A DNA stretch of 64,000 nucleotides, taken from positions 51,479 to 115,478 of the IMG/VR virus record IMGVR_UViG_3300025071_000006; one strand, written 5' to 3'. Origin of the DNA: a virus. The position numbers and the translations under genes are program-made. Shown in pieces: positions 55,901-62,150 of the stretch. A model generated the notes under the pieces. The model worked only from the letters and a program-made list of their open reading frames with translations, was not told where the DNA came from and ran no database searches. Every line of letters begins with the position of its first letter. The stretch's first letter is position 1.

Positions 55901-57795
55901 ATAGTGCAGGTGGAATTAAAATTAGTTCATCACCTGGAAATGATGTTTTTTTAGTAAAAAGAAATGAAACTACTTCAAGTTTTTTTGGTTTACGAAATAG
56001 TTCTGGTACAGAATTTATTACAACTGAAATGGCAGGAGGAAGAACAACTTTTACAAGTGATGCAGGTGTATTAATAAAAGGAGCAAGTGGTTCAACAAGT
56101 GCTAAACTTTCTTTTTTACCAGCAAGTGGTGGAAGGCAATATGACTTAGGTAATGTAGGTGCAGACTTTAGAATATTTGATTCATCTGCCAATATTACTA
56201 GAATGTATTTTGATAATGATAGAAATACAGGAATAAACACAATAACTCCTCGTGGTAGATTAGAAGTTTTTAGAGAAGCAGGAGCATCAAGCATTCCTCA
56301 ATTAGTTTTAGGAACAGGAGAATCAGGAAGTGAAGATTATTCTTTAAGTACAGATGTAACAGCAGCAGGAGATTTTTGTATTGTAAAAGGTGCATCAAAT
56401 ACTGCAGCGAATGTTAGAATGAAAATTGTTAGTTCTGGCAACGTTACAATTGGTGTACCAACAAATGAACCTGGAATATTAAACACTGCTGGACAAGTTT
56501 ATATAGAACATCAAGGTACAGACTGGAATGAAATAACACCAGGAACTACTAGAGGTGCAATACATCTGGATCCAGTAGGAAATGCAGGAGACAATACTGG
56601 TAATGCTATAACTTTTGGATCATCAGATCATAGTGCAGGTACGGTTGCAGACGCTGGTATTTACGTAAGATCAGATGGTGCTTATGGTACTAAAATGTAT
56701 CTTGCTACCACAGATTCTTATGCGGTAGGTTCTAAAACTCGTATGATAATTGACAATACTGGTAAAGTAGGAATTAATAATCCACTAAACTTAACTGTTG
56801 TGGCACCAGATGCTTTATTAACTGTCGATGGTACAGCAAGAGTGAAGGATCAATTATTTTTTGGTGATACTGTTAATACAACATACGGACCTTTTATAGA
56901 AAGCTATGATGATAAAAGTTTAAAGTTTGATTATAATGGTAATAATGGTGGAATATTTGTAGTTTGGAATCACGATCAAAATGGAGGTGGTGCAACACAG
57001 ACCTTTACTATAGATCAAGACAATGACATTAAAACAGCTGGTTATATTGAAGCATCAGGACAAGTTAGAGCTACAACAGATAAAGCAACACCAGACTTTG
57101 CTTTTAAAGGTGATACAGATACTGGAGTAATACAATATGGAGGTACTGCTAATCATATAGGTTTTATGAATGGAGGTATTGATACTCTTAACGTAGCTTC
57201 AACTGGTAAACTGCAACTTAATAAGTACACCGCGACAGCAGTATCATCATCAGGTAATTCTTTAAATCCTATTCAAAATTTTCAAGCTGCATCTCAAGAT
57301 ACATTAGCAACTTTAGCTGTTGCACCGAATGGTCAGGTTGTAAGAGGATCACAAGAAGGAACTTGGACATTTACTAAAGCTCAATTAGATGCACTTACAA
57401 CAACTGTAACTGCTGGTGCTACTCTTATACAAGCTCCTGGAGCAGACAACGTTGTTATTGTAGAAGAATCTAACTGGATGATAAAATATAGTGGCACAGG
57501 TACTATGTCTTCTAATGGTTTTGAAATAAGACAAGCTAATAACGCTTCTACTAGTGCAGGTATATCAAGAATACCTTCTGGTAAGATAAACGAAATAATG
57601 AATTCTGCACCTACAAATCCAAGTTATGGATTTTATTCAAGAGATTTACCTCAGTACAATAATGATGGAAGGTCATTTGTTTGTAATAAAATAACATATT
57701 TAAATAGAATAAATACAAACGCATTACCAAGTAATTTAATTAGCATTACTATAAAGCTAAAATACAGAGTATTTAACACTACTACTTTTGACTAA
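46960..57795 (+). CDS. Giant collagen-like tail fibre
   Basis: 3611 residues. Order: Cys-rich anchor module (1-60; KCVFYEGGDLIC); six collagen-like segments with Gly at every third place and mostly Ser/Thr between (about 900 residues in all); between them a short beta module, a C1q/TNF-like jelly roll (~292-448; NGIVLDALQQIRFVHSGIY, VGDYIEIFF), a ~58-residue Cys module, and two copies of a ~125-residue domain starting FGGACFDYTF. The last ~2100 residues form a repetitive shaft with about ten NATFAG/NAIFTG-V repeats and two NVKA-FG ... LKIYH motifs common in marine phage fibres. There is no S74 intramolecular chaperone. The end (LPSNLISITIKLKYRVFNTT) overlaps the minus-strand gene by 14 bp. 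It is probably a long trimeric receptor-binding fibre. Confidence 0.85.
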   Translation: MSNNSNKLVCAADPCPIKLSSKCVFYEGGDLICAKVTTNMTVEEALQRINDQLCIGRGLDGTSGTSGSSGTSGTTGTSGTSGTSGTSGTSGTSGSAGTSGSSATSGTTGTSGTSGSSGTAGSSGIQGDKYKTCITGTSFTLGNTVNECLTVDTGLAYTPGQSIVIAHDVNNYQECDVVSYNLTTGELCFTIPFNVVGSGTYTTWCINLDGATGGDGSSGSSGTSGTAGSSGTTGTSGSSGSTGTSGTSGTSATSGTSGTTGTSGSSGTSGSAGTTGTSGSAGTSGADGSSGAAIANWYASFSSNQDHVLPGANVPTAATYNSTDLDNGIVLDALQQIRFVHSGIYKVSYSAQVRNGGSSSAAVDIWLMKNGTDIIRKDRIKDLSPSEVKYMPSADYILTIDVGDYIEIFFASSNVNVELFATASQTLPFQKPAAPSIVVNVHQIGVSVGSTSGTTGTSGTTGTSGTSGTKGTSGTSGSSGIDGTSGTSGTSGTSGTSGSSGTGGTSGTSGSSGASCLSYNLSCPSGGGDCDVDYLDCANISKTITVPEGTAIDECAKSIPTSSTANIGINGICSGSSGTSGSSGTAGSSGTSGTSGTSAADGSSGSSGTSGSSGTSGTSAEDGTSGTSGTSGTSGEDGTSGSSGSSGTAGTSGSSATSGTAGTSGTSGSSGLTGSDGSSGTSGSSGTSGTTGIDGTSGTTGTSGTSGSSGDDGTSGTSGTSGSSGEDGTSGSSGTAGSSGSSGETGSSGTAGTSGTSGTTGIDGTSGSSGSSGDSGSSGTSGTSGSSGSSGDSGSSGSSGTSGTSGSSGNTGSSGTSGTSGSSGTAGTSGADGSFGGACFDYTFSTNVPSPAADPGQGKVELNNATQTSATSLYISETDDDGNSIQSFLESIDASTSAIKGHVRLADKDDSSDFILYAIDELTDNGSWWTLVIINESQGGNPLTNLEDITACFVLTGDKGDPGVDGTSGSSGTSGTSGSSGDSGSSGSSGTAGTSGTSAEDGTSGTAGTSGSSGTTGTSGTSGTTGVDGTSGTSGSSGTSGSSGETGTSGTSGTSGSSGEDGTSGSSGTAGSSGSSGTTGTSGTSGTSGEDGGDGTSGTSGTSGTSGTTGSDGTSGTSGSSGDTGTSGTSGTSGSSGTSGTSGDDGTSGTSGTTGTSGTSATSGTSGSSGEDGTSGTAGTTGTSGTSGSSGSSGSSGSSGDDGTSGTSGTSGTSGTTGLDGTSGTSGSSGDDGTSGTAGTTGTSGTSGSSGSSGDDGTSGTSGSTGTSGTSGSSGDDGTSGTSGTSGTTGTSGTTGTSGTTGTSGSSGSSGNDGGDGTSGTSGTSGSSGTAGSSGQDGSFGGACFDYTFDISTAASDPGTGKVRLNNANDQANASKSYIDINDDNGDSINSFLQSIDASSNAVKGHIRISDKFDASDFILFAISDLTNNSGWWTLDIDVVASSTGTGVIFPNAEDVLVCFVTTGDKGDPGTSGTTGTSGTSGTSGGDGGDGTSGTSGSSGDDGTSGSSGSSGTSPASQVTGSGTTNKVARWSTASSLGNGPITFADATATAGSTFGGDVTINGAEYVNQIQARTSAGLKLGNDNNSGFVFVKDSGEVCVGTETPSYNNNYGTGDLNVENNTFASAQVFSHSSTVGNYSFLGLGKSSGTGASPTIVVAQETVGAIGYYGYDGSDYRRLATISAAVDGTPGAGDMPGRLEFWTTADGATSPTKRLTIGQAGNAIFTGKVTAQSTASNTVGAFAFVTGGNDVGIREDTSGGFNIDVYKPGTGYINPLTIDSSGNSTFTGRVTAVGFTSTSSNAYTGGMSSFETTLTNGNDWANSPISILERGNIGSGSTDDKYSPNLNFHWSGRVSNSLWMSDNGHLNWGSYTSLGVPATDGVFRTKEINLIGTGRITGVDTVSASTDAANKAYVDAHVSPPGTYLPLAGGTMTGTTGVTMPDSFPLFLGTSGINDSQIFWDGDNIEIQARKANADIVFRAANSSSVLGEFLAIDGGIGKTRAYKDIHFQDNVKASFGDTTTPDLQIYHSSSNDRGYIYNATGDLYIENDADGKDIKFWSDDGSGGTTEFFKVDSASQAVTFVKPAYLPDNVKAQFGNSSDLKIYHDVTTNANIIESVNSRQLQITQDNLFIGSQGATESFITAVANGAVSLYYDNVKKFETTSTGASVSGSLVVGDNAFVKAGQLYFNTDNSTTNDTYRMYSASGEFYLQSREAGTWKNFISTDTGGDTTFAQQAFSGATSTSDPSSTLTTKGYVDGLITGATIYRGTWDPSGGGYGSPDLSGVTQTSGYYYICSADGTAEPNGTGTEPDSWSVGDWVIWNDDVGAGEWQKIDNSSVLSGVGTGQTVALWQGAGSVTDSETLGNAPITVSGNNATFAGNVLIGTGKELIIGSQTTAESPLGITIRDNQGDAPVGIVIHNENTGTLADAQIAFETQGALDFSIGIDRSDSNKFVMSRAGTLGTNNVFTIDATSATFAGDIIVPNGKISTIGGNNLTLSGSVADHAGISFATKSILPCVVSATNDNVVDLGQNGNVFKNLYLGSEIISGGGATFAGSVDIRGSGYNQIRIANQIAASTNKQSGITTLNYEGNSVSIFQTFQQPNNNTIYFGSADASHSGIQNYRFYVNADSNTPGSGHTQALLIQSNTNATFAGDVGLGGTGLYTNSHSLNIDGTGLAIKNDTNGSNNNWSTIKNTATSSGSNFVFNTSTGIMVMDSFGNLGVGDALPTSISANTFSLSVNSSRNDLTGALISKANGTVKHQQYWDSSGYSFNLTAGQGNFQFNVNAAGNNVISTFKNANTTSGNRSAIKVVQQVNSTGSFSAFLGSTIDGKLFLSNDSITANHLLIDTSGNATFAGSVTATSFSSSGGATFNPMATIEYSDISTGENRGLRIINTSGTDQQWNITAGVTGSENESFCIRDATGNVNALTMAISSGNAIFSGSVTAEGISSTISSATSGYFATSTAIPSNQIVHVRDNVATTSVNSAGGIKISSSPGNDVFLVKRNETTSSFFGLRNSSGTEFITTEMAGGRTTFTSDAGVLIKGASGSTSAKLSFLPASGGRQYDLGNVGADFRIFDSSANITRMYFDNDRNTGINTITPRGRLEVFREAGASSIPQLVLGTGESGSEDYSLSTDVTAAGDFCIVKGASNTAANVRMKIVSSGNVTIGVPTNEPGILNTAGQVYIEHQGTDWNEITPGTTRGAIHLDPVGNAGDNTGNAITFGSSDHSAGTVADAGIYVRSDGAYGTKMYLATTDSYAVGSKTRMIIDNTGKVGINNPLNLTVVAPDALLTVDGTARVKDQLFFGDTVNTTYGPFIESYDDKSLKFDYNGNNGGIFVVWNHDQNGGGATQTFTIDQDNDIKTAGYIEASGQVRATTDKATPDFAFKGDTDTGVIQYGGTANHIGFMNGGIDTLNVASTGKLQLNKYTATAVSSSGNSLNPIQNFQAASQDTLATLAVAPNGQVVRGSQEGTWTFTKAQLDALTTTVTAGATLIQAPGADNVVIVEESNWMIKYSGTGTMSSNGFEIRQANNASTSAGISRIPSGKINEIMNSAPTNPSYGFYSRDLPQYNNDGRSFVCNKITYLNRINTNALPSNLISITIKLKYRVFNTTTFD
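47140..47331 (+). repeat. Collagen-like segment 1
   Basis: About 64 residues of GTS/GSS/GTT triplets. Synonymous codons (GGT/GGA, ACN, TCN/AGT) are mixed, so the repeat is a protein-level pattern rather than a perfect DNA repeat. Confidence 0.9.
47590..47832 (+). repeat. Collagen-like segment 2
   Basis: About 80 residues of Gly-Ser/Thr-Ser triplets ending GADGSSG, just before the C1q-like domain. Confidence 0.9.
48304..48503 (+). repeat. Collagen-like segment 3
   Basis: About 66 residues after the C1q-like domain, including GTKGTSG and GIDGTSG charged breaks. Confidence 0.9.
48679..49467 (+). repeat. Collagen-like segment 4
   Basis: About 263 residues. Acidic triplets (GED, GDD, GAD) recur among Ser/Thr triplets. 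The minus strand shows a long Pro/Leu/Val open frame here that is a shadow. Confidence 0.9.
49840..50982 (+). repeat. Collagen-like segment 5
   Basis: The longest segment, about 380 residues. It opens after GDKGDPG, a classical collagen-like triplet run, and ends at GQDGSFGGACF, the start of the second duplicated domain. Confidence 0.9.
51352..51500 (+). repeat. Collagen-like segment 6
   Basis: About 50 residues from GDKGDPGTSG to SSGTSPAS, leading into the long shaft. Confidence 0.9.
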
Positions 57796-60700
57796 GAGGT
57801 AGAAGAGTTTCTATAACTTTTGAAGCAGATATTTTAGTATGACATTCAAACTGTCTATCTGTCCCCTTATGTTCTGGACACCAATCCCAATCACCTTTAT
57901 CAAAGATGAACTTGGGGTTGTTCCAACACCCATGACAGATTGATGTATCTGATACTCTATAGCAGCTAAACTCGTGGTCAGCTTCTGTAAAGTTTGATAT
58001 CATTACAACAGGTGTACCTATAGCCCAAGCTAACCAACTAAGCCCACTAGAAAGTCCTATAAAGAAATCACTTTGTCTTATACAGTCAATTGTATACTCT
58101 ATATCTGTATCTACTATCTTCTCACAATTATCAAAAGGATTATCTTCTTTAGAAGTATTAACTATCATGTAACCTTCACCGTGTAAGTAGTTTATAACTT
58201 CTTGCCATCCTTCTCTTGTCCAAAACTTACAACCAGCTGTAGAATTAGTAGCTATAGTTACATACTTACCTGGAACATTGTAGTTATCTTTCATACCACA
58301 TTTATTCCCAAAGTTATTTGTTATCCTAGGCTTAATTTCTTTATGCTCTAATCCTAATATATCAGATGCTGTCTGCTGTAATGGTATAGTGTGAGGAGGT
58401 GTAGGATGATAGTCAGACTTAGAAAACCAACCAATTAAATACTTAGCATAAATATCACCAGGATCATTTCCAGGTTTTATAAACTCAAGTTCAGGATAAA
58501 CCTCTTCAAACAAAAAGTTCTTAAAAGTACTAATCACTACATTACATTTGTGTTTCTGCTGAAACTCTAAAGCATAAGGAATCCATGCAATAGAATCTCC
58601 TAGTGCTGCACTATCCAATGCAATATGTACTCTTTTATTTTCTAAGTTAATAACTTCATCTAGTATAAGAAGGTTGTCTTTGTAGATTACAGTTCTCCAA
58701 TCAGTGTAATACTTTTTATCTATCTTGGCGTAGTTTCCACTACTCATAGTAGTATCATAAACTAATTTTTGTTTATCATACATCTCTATCCTAAACAAAC
58801 TCTTACTGGCCCCTGTAATATGTATGTAAGGACCTAAAGCAAAGTCACGATATATATTATAGTCTACAGGTTTTATATGTTTAACCTTTTTAGTATTTAA
58901 TACTTTAGTATATAGGTCAACATGATTAGTAGAAAAGCTTGAAAGAACATTGTCTGTAGGTATAATATAATTACAACCATCTCTGAGTAATGTCTTTAAC
59001 TGATTCTTCATCTTCATAGGATCCAAGTCAGTAATATATGAAGTAAACATATCTTCATATTGAGGTAAGTTTCTAGCAAGTATAGGTAGACCGTATCCAA
59101 TAGCTTCTCTAATTACAAGAGGGTTACACTCCCATGTAGAGTTAAACATAAACACATCAGCTGCTTGTAAGAATGTCGCTGTATCATCTCGCTCTCCCCA
59201 TATAGTTACATTGCTTGGAACATTATCCATCAATGGTCCCCAATAATCTTCAAAGTTTCCTGCTTGATTACCTACAAAGTGAAATTCCACACTAGGAAGT
59301 TTTTTAGCTAAGGATAAACCCTCTCCTTGATTTTTACCTCTAGTCCACAGTCCTATATTAAGAACATGTTTTTTATTTGAGTCTAAACCTAAAGCAGACT
59401 GAGCTTGTAACTTGTTAGATACAGTGGGCTCGATAGGAAACTCTATCACTTCCTTGAGTGAAGTTTTCATATCCTTAAACGTAGTTAGGTGATGAGGTGT
59501 ACAAAATGCATATGCATCAGGATGATATTTCTTTTCTGTATCTGGATTAAATGATATATTGTGACAAGTCTCTATTATTCTATAGCTTCTGCAGTTACAA
59601 TATAAATTATCCATTAGTTCTTTATCTCCTAGACTTTCAGACATCTCATCTATGTGCACTATATCTATACGCTCAGAAGATATAATACTCTGAAGCTCAG
59701 TTTTATCTTCACCTAATGTATAGAAGTTATCTACTAATTCTTTAATCTTATTTTTCTGTACTATAAAATCATCACTAAAGTTTCTATGTTCTACTACAGT
59801 GATTGTGTAGTGATCTTTCAAAGCTTGTATTCTTTTTAAAAGAAAGGCAGGCATTCCACCGGTTGATAGATGAGGAGCTAAAAATAATATTCTTTTCTTA
59901 AATTGATCCATAGTATACTTCATAAAGAGTGCACGTTTCTCTCCATGTAAAGCCATAAGTTCTTCTTCTTTCCTAGGTAACCTAGTCCATTCAGCTAAGT
60001 ATTGATCTTCTCCATTAAAAGGTAGTTCACTTACATCTATAGACTTAGTATAGTTTATGTACATGTAAGGTAATCCATCTTGAATATTATACTTCCACAA
60101 CAATACATTAACAAGAGTTTCCTCATGGTAAGGTGCATAGTACTGAGGGTTAGCTTTTACTTTAGGATGATTACACATCCACTCCCACTCATCTAAGAAG
60201 TCCATACATGAGTTCACTGCTACAAAATACCCCGTTTGATGGTATTTCCATCGATTAGATTGATCTACACCGAATAGTTCACAAGCTGGGTGCTCTAAAC
60301 TCTTATGTAATTCTTCTCTAGTTTCTACACCTCCTCTACCGTTTATAAATAGGTAATCATATATACCTTTTGTAAAGTAGGGATGAGATGAGTCGGTAGG
60401 TATGTAATCAAAGATCTTATCTATGTGTGGTGTAACTACAGTATCTGAGTCAATATATGCAACCTTATTACCATAATTATTCAAGGCATGTTTAATGATA
60501 GATGGTCTTTGAATCAAAAGATCATATACTCTACTGTCATTACGATCTATGTACTCTGTCTGCTTAACATCAAATCCTTTATATCCCCATTTAACTGTTT
60601 CAGCTCCTGGTACTTTTCTGTTATCATTTAATAGATATACTACTACAGGAGTATTGGTAACATTATTAATAGACTTAACTGCTTGACACACGGTATCATA

Positions 60701-61246
60701 ATAGGAAGTATTTGCATATAACACATATAAGTTCTCAGCTTTGTTAAGTAAGTAACAATAATATCCATAGTCATTAATTTCTTTTATACATTTAAGTTCT
60801 GGATATCTTTCTCTCATAACTTGAGGGGTAAGATCTACTTGATGGTGAGTTTCATATATATTACCTTCATGTTCTCCTTGTTCCATTTCAAATGGTACAG
60901 CTACTAATATTTCTTTTCCTTGTTCTATAAAACTACTATATAATTTTATGGCATCATCTTTGGGGATATGTTCTAATACATCTCCTAGTATAATAAAATC
61001 ATAGTCTGTTATATCAAATGTACAGATGTCTCCTATAAATACGTTATCATACTTATTTATAAGATCATATTTCTGAATGTAAGGAGGAAAGATCTCTACT
61101 GCATCAATTCTATAGTTTTCATTAACTAATAAATCTGCATAAGTACCTACTCCAGGTCCTACATCTAGAATGCGTAAGTGGTTAGAAACATTGTTTTTGA
61201 ACCATTGTAATAACTCTTCTTTGTAGTAACTAAAACTATAAGGCAT
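57782..61246 (-). CDS. Four-domain glycosylation protein: methyltransferase, GT8-like, GT4 and TibC-like O-glycosyltransferase
   Basis: 1154 residues. (1) ~1-165: class I SAM methyltransferase, DVGPGVGTY at 28-36, then LGDVLEHIP. (2) ~170-430: GT8-like transferase with a metal-binding DSD (VAYIDSDTVV). (3) ~445-790: GT4-like (GT-B) with GG-x-P at its start and an E-x7-E motif (STWECNPLVIREAIGYG). (4) ~840-1154: resembles the autotransporter O-heptosyltransferase family (TibC type): TVIYKDNLLILDEVINL, ALDSAALGDSIAWIPYALEF, FIGLSSGLSWLAWAIGTP, and a CHGCWN ... DWDWC ... QFEC tail giving C-x2-C-x15-C-x11-C, the iron-site pattern of TibC. It is on the opposite strand and overlaps the fibre gene end by 14 bp. 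The start codon is preceded by a strong host-type promoter. It probably builds and caps an O-glycan on Ser; the target (own fibre or host surface protein) is inferred. Confidence 0.8.
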   Translation of the reverse strand: MPYSFSYYKEELLQWFKNNVSNHLRILDVGPGVGTYADLLVNENYRIDAVEIFPPYIQKYDLINKYDNVFIGDICTFDITDYDFIILGDVLEHIPKDDAIKLYSSFIEQGKEILVAVPFEMEQGEHEGNIYETHHQVDLTPQVMRERYPELKCIKEINDYGYYCYLLNKAENLYVLYANTSYYDTVCQAVKSINNVTNTPVVVYLLNDNRKVPGAETVKWGYKGFDVKQTEYIDRNDSRVYDLLIQRPSIIKHALNNYGNKVAYIDSDTVVTPHIDKIFDYIPTDSSHPYFTKGIYDYLFINGRGGVETREELHKSLEHPACELFGVDQSNRWKYHQTGYFVAVNSCMDFLDEWEWMCNHPKVKANPQYYAPYHEETLVNVLLWKYNIQDGLPYMYINYTKSIDVSELPFNGEDQYLAEWTRLPRKEEELMALHGEKRALFMKYTMDQFKKRILFLAPHLSTGGMPAFLLKRIQALKDHYTITVVEHRNFSDDFIVQKNKIKELVDNFYTLGEDKTELQSIISSERIDIVHIDEMSESLGDKELMDNLYCNCRSYRIIETCHNISFNPDTEKKYHPDAYAFCTPHHLTTFKDMKTSLKEVIEFPIEPTVSNKLQAQSALGLDSNKKHVLNIGLWTRGKNQGEGLSLAKKLPSVEFHFVGNQAGNFEDYWGPLMDNVPSNVTIWGERDDTATFLQAADVFMFNSTWECNPLVIREAIGYGLPILARNLPQYEDMFTSYITDLDPMKMKNQLKTLLRDGCNYIIPTDNVLSSFSTNHVDLYTKVLNTKKVKHIKPVDYNIYRDFALGPYIHITGASKSLFRIEMYDKQKLVYDTTMSSGNYAKIDKKYYTDWRTVIYKDNLLILDEVINLENKRVHIALDSAALGDSIAWIPYALEFQQKHKCNVVISTFKNFLFEEVYPELEFIKPGNDPGDIYAKYLIGWFSKSDYHPTPPHTIPLQQTASDILGLEHKEIKPRITNNFGNKCGMKDNYNVPGKYVTIATNSTAGCKFWTREGWQEVINYLHGEGYMIVNTSKEDNPFDNCEKIVDTDIEYTIDCIRQSDFFIGLSSGLSWLAWAIGTPVVMISNFTEADHEFSCYRVSDTSICHGCWNNPKFIFDKGDWDWCPEHKGTDRQFECHTKISASKVIETLLPLSQK

Positions 61247-61265
61247 ATCTGTTGATTTTATAATA

Positions 61266-61297
61266 CAAAGTTACAGGTTTATGCTATATTAAGCAAA
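61266..61297 (-). promoter_or_regulatory. Bacteroidota-type promoter for the glycosylation gene
   Basis: On the minus strand TTTG (61297-61294), a 20-nt spacer, then TAACTTTG (61273-61266) match the -33/-7 consensus of the Bacteroidota primary sigma factor in every fixed base. The start codon is 20 bp downstream, so the leader would be only about a dozen bases. Confidence 0.75.
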
Positions 61298-61313
61298 AAT
61301 ATTAATACAAATG

Positions 61314-61345
61314 TTTGGTGCTTCAGATTACAACAAGTATATTTG
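61314..61345 (+). promoter_or_regulatory. Bacteroidota-type promoter for the envelope gene cluster
   Basis: TTTG (61314-61317), a 20-nt spacer and TATATTTG (61338-61345) match the -33/-7 consensus perfectly. It diverges from the minus-strand promoter with the same spacing. The leader to the lipoprotein ATG at 61398 is about 45 bases. Confidence 0.75.
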
Positions 61346-61397
61346 TATATACACTTAAGTTCTACAAGTGTTAAAACCAACCTTAAACTTAAATTAT

Positions 61398-62147
61398 ATG
61401 AAACAATGCATTCTTGCGTTGATATGCGTATTGGCATTTAGTTGCTCACCTACATATCAAATAAGTACTTTAAATCATGAGCCGGAAATAAGAATAATAG
61501 ATAATGAATTTCAATTAAATAGACTTCTTAGAAAAGATTTTAAATTTAGATGGGATTTTGCTCAATATGCAATGAGTCAACCTTATGGTTGGTACATGTC
61601 TAACTATAGTTTTAATCGTTGGAGACCTTATAATGCATTTGATATTTATTGGAACAGTACTCAATATTGGACAGATTGGGCATTTAATTATCCATTTCAA
61701 TCTAGCTATTATGGCTGGAATAGACCCTTTAACTGGGGTTACTCACAGTATAGTTGGTACAACGGCCCTTGGGATAACCAAGGTTACAATGCAATATGGA
61801 ATAGAAGTCAAAGATATACTACAGCTTACATTAATGGTAGAAGAGGTAGTACTATGTCTATACAAGATAGAATAGGACAATCATCAATGATTGAGTCAAC
61901 TAAACCAAGAGTTAATGTTAAAGAAACTAAACTAGAAAGAATTGTTACAAATTTACGTGTAAAAATTGATAATAAAAACATTAGAGTTTATAACAACCCT
62001 AATAACCCCAACATAAACAACAACAACAACAACATTAGTAAACCTAGAGTTTACGTTAGACCTAATACTAACCCAAGACCTGTTTATAATAACACGTCTG
62101 TAATAAGATCATCAAAACCCCCTACTATTAAACGTGGTGGAAATTAA
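61398..62147 (+). CDS. Phage-encoded lipoprotein, aromatic/Asn-rich
   Basis: 249 residues from the ATG at 61398; a GTG at 61368 in the same frame is rejected because the signal sequence begins at MKQCILALICVLAFSCS. Cys16 is the probable lipidated residue after LAFS, a relaxed lipobox usual in Bacteroidota. The mature part is rich in Trp, Tyr and Asn (WYMSNYSFNRWRPYN, YYGWNRPFNWGYSQYSWYN), then a basic low-complexity tail with an Asn run (NINNNNNNIS) and Pro/Arg/Asn. It is the first gene after the + strand host-type promoter and sits 3 bp before an outer-membrane barrel-like gene. A surface-exposed or periplasmic role such as receptor masking (superinfection exclusion) or an envelope-stress role is possible; no specific family is recognised. 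Confidence 0.75.
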   Translation: MKQCILALICVLAFSCSPTYQISTLNHEPEIRIIDNEFQLNRLLRKDFKFRWDFAQYAMSQPYGWYMSNYSFNRWRPYNAFDIYWNSTQYWTDWAFNYPFQSSYYGWNRPFNWGYSQYSWYNGPWDNQGYNAIWNRSQRYTTAYINGRRGSTMSIQDRIGQSSMIESTKPRVNVKETKLERIVTNLRVKIDNKNIRVYNNPNNPNINNNNNNISKPRVYVRPNTNPRPVYNNTSVIRSSKPPTIKRGGN

Positions 62148-62150
62148 AAT

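Noticed and set aside
61368-61370. GTG start for the lipoprotein
   Set aside because: It would put ten residues ahead of the signal peptide; the ATG at 61398 gives a proper lipoprotein signal.
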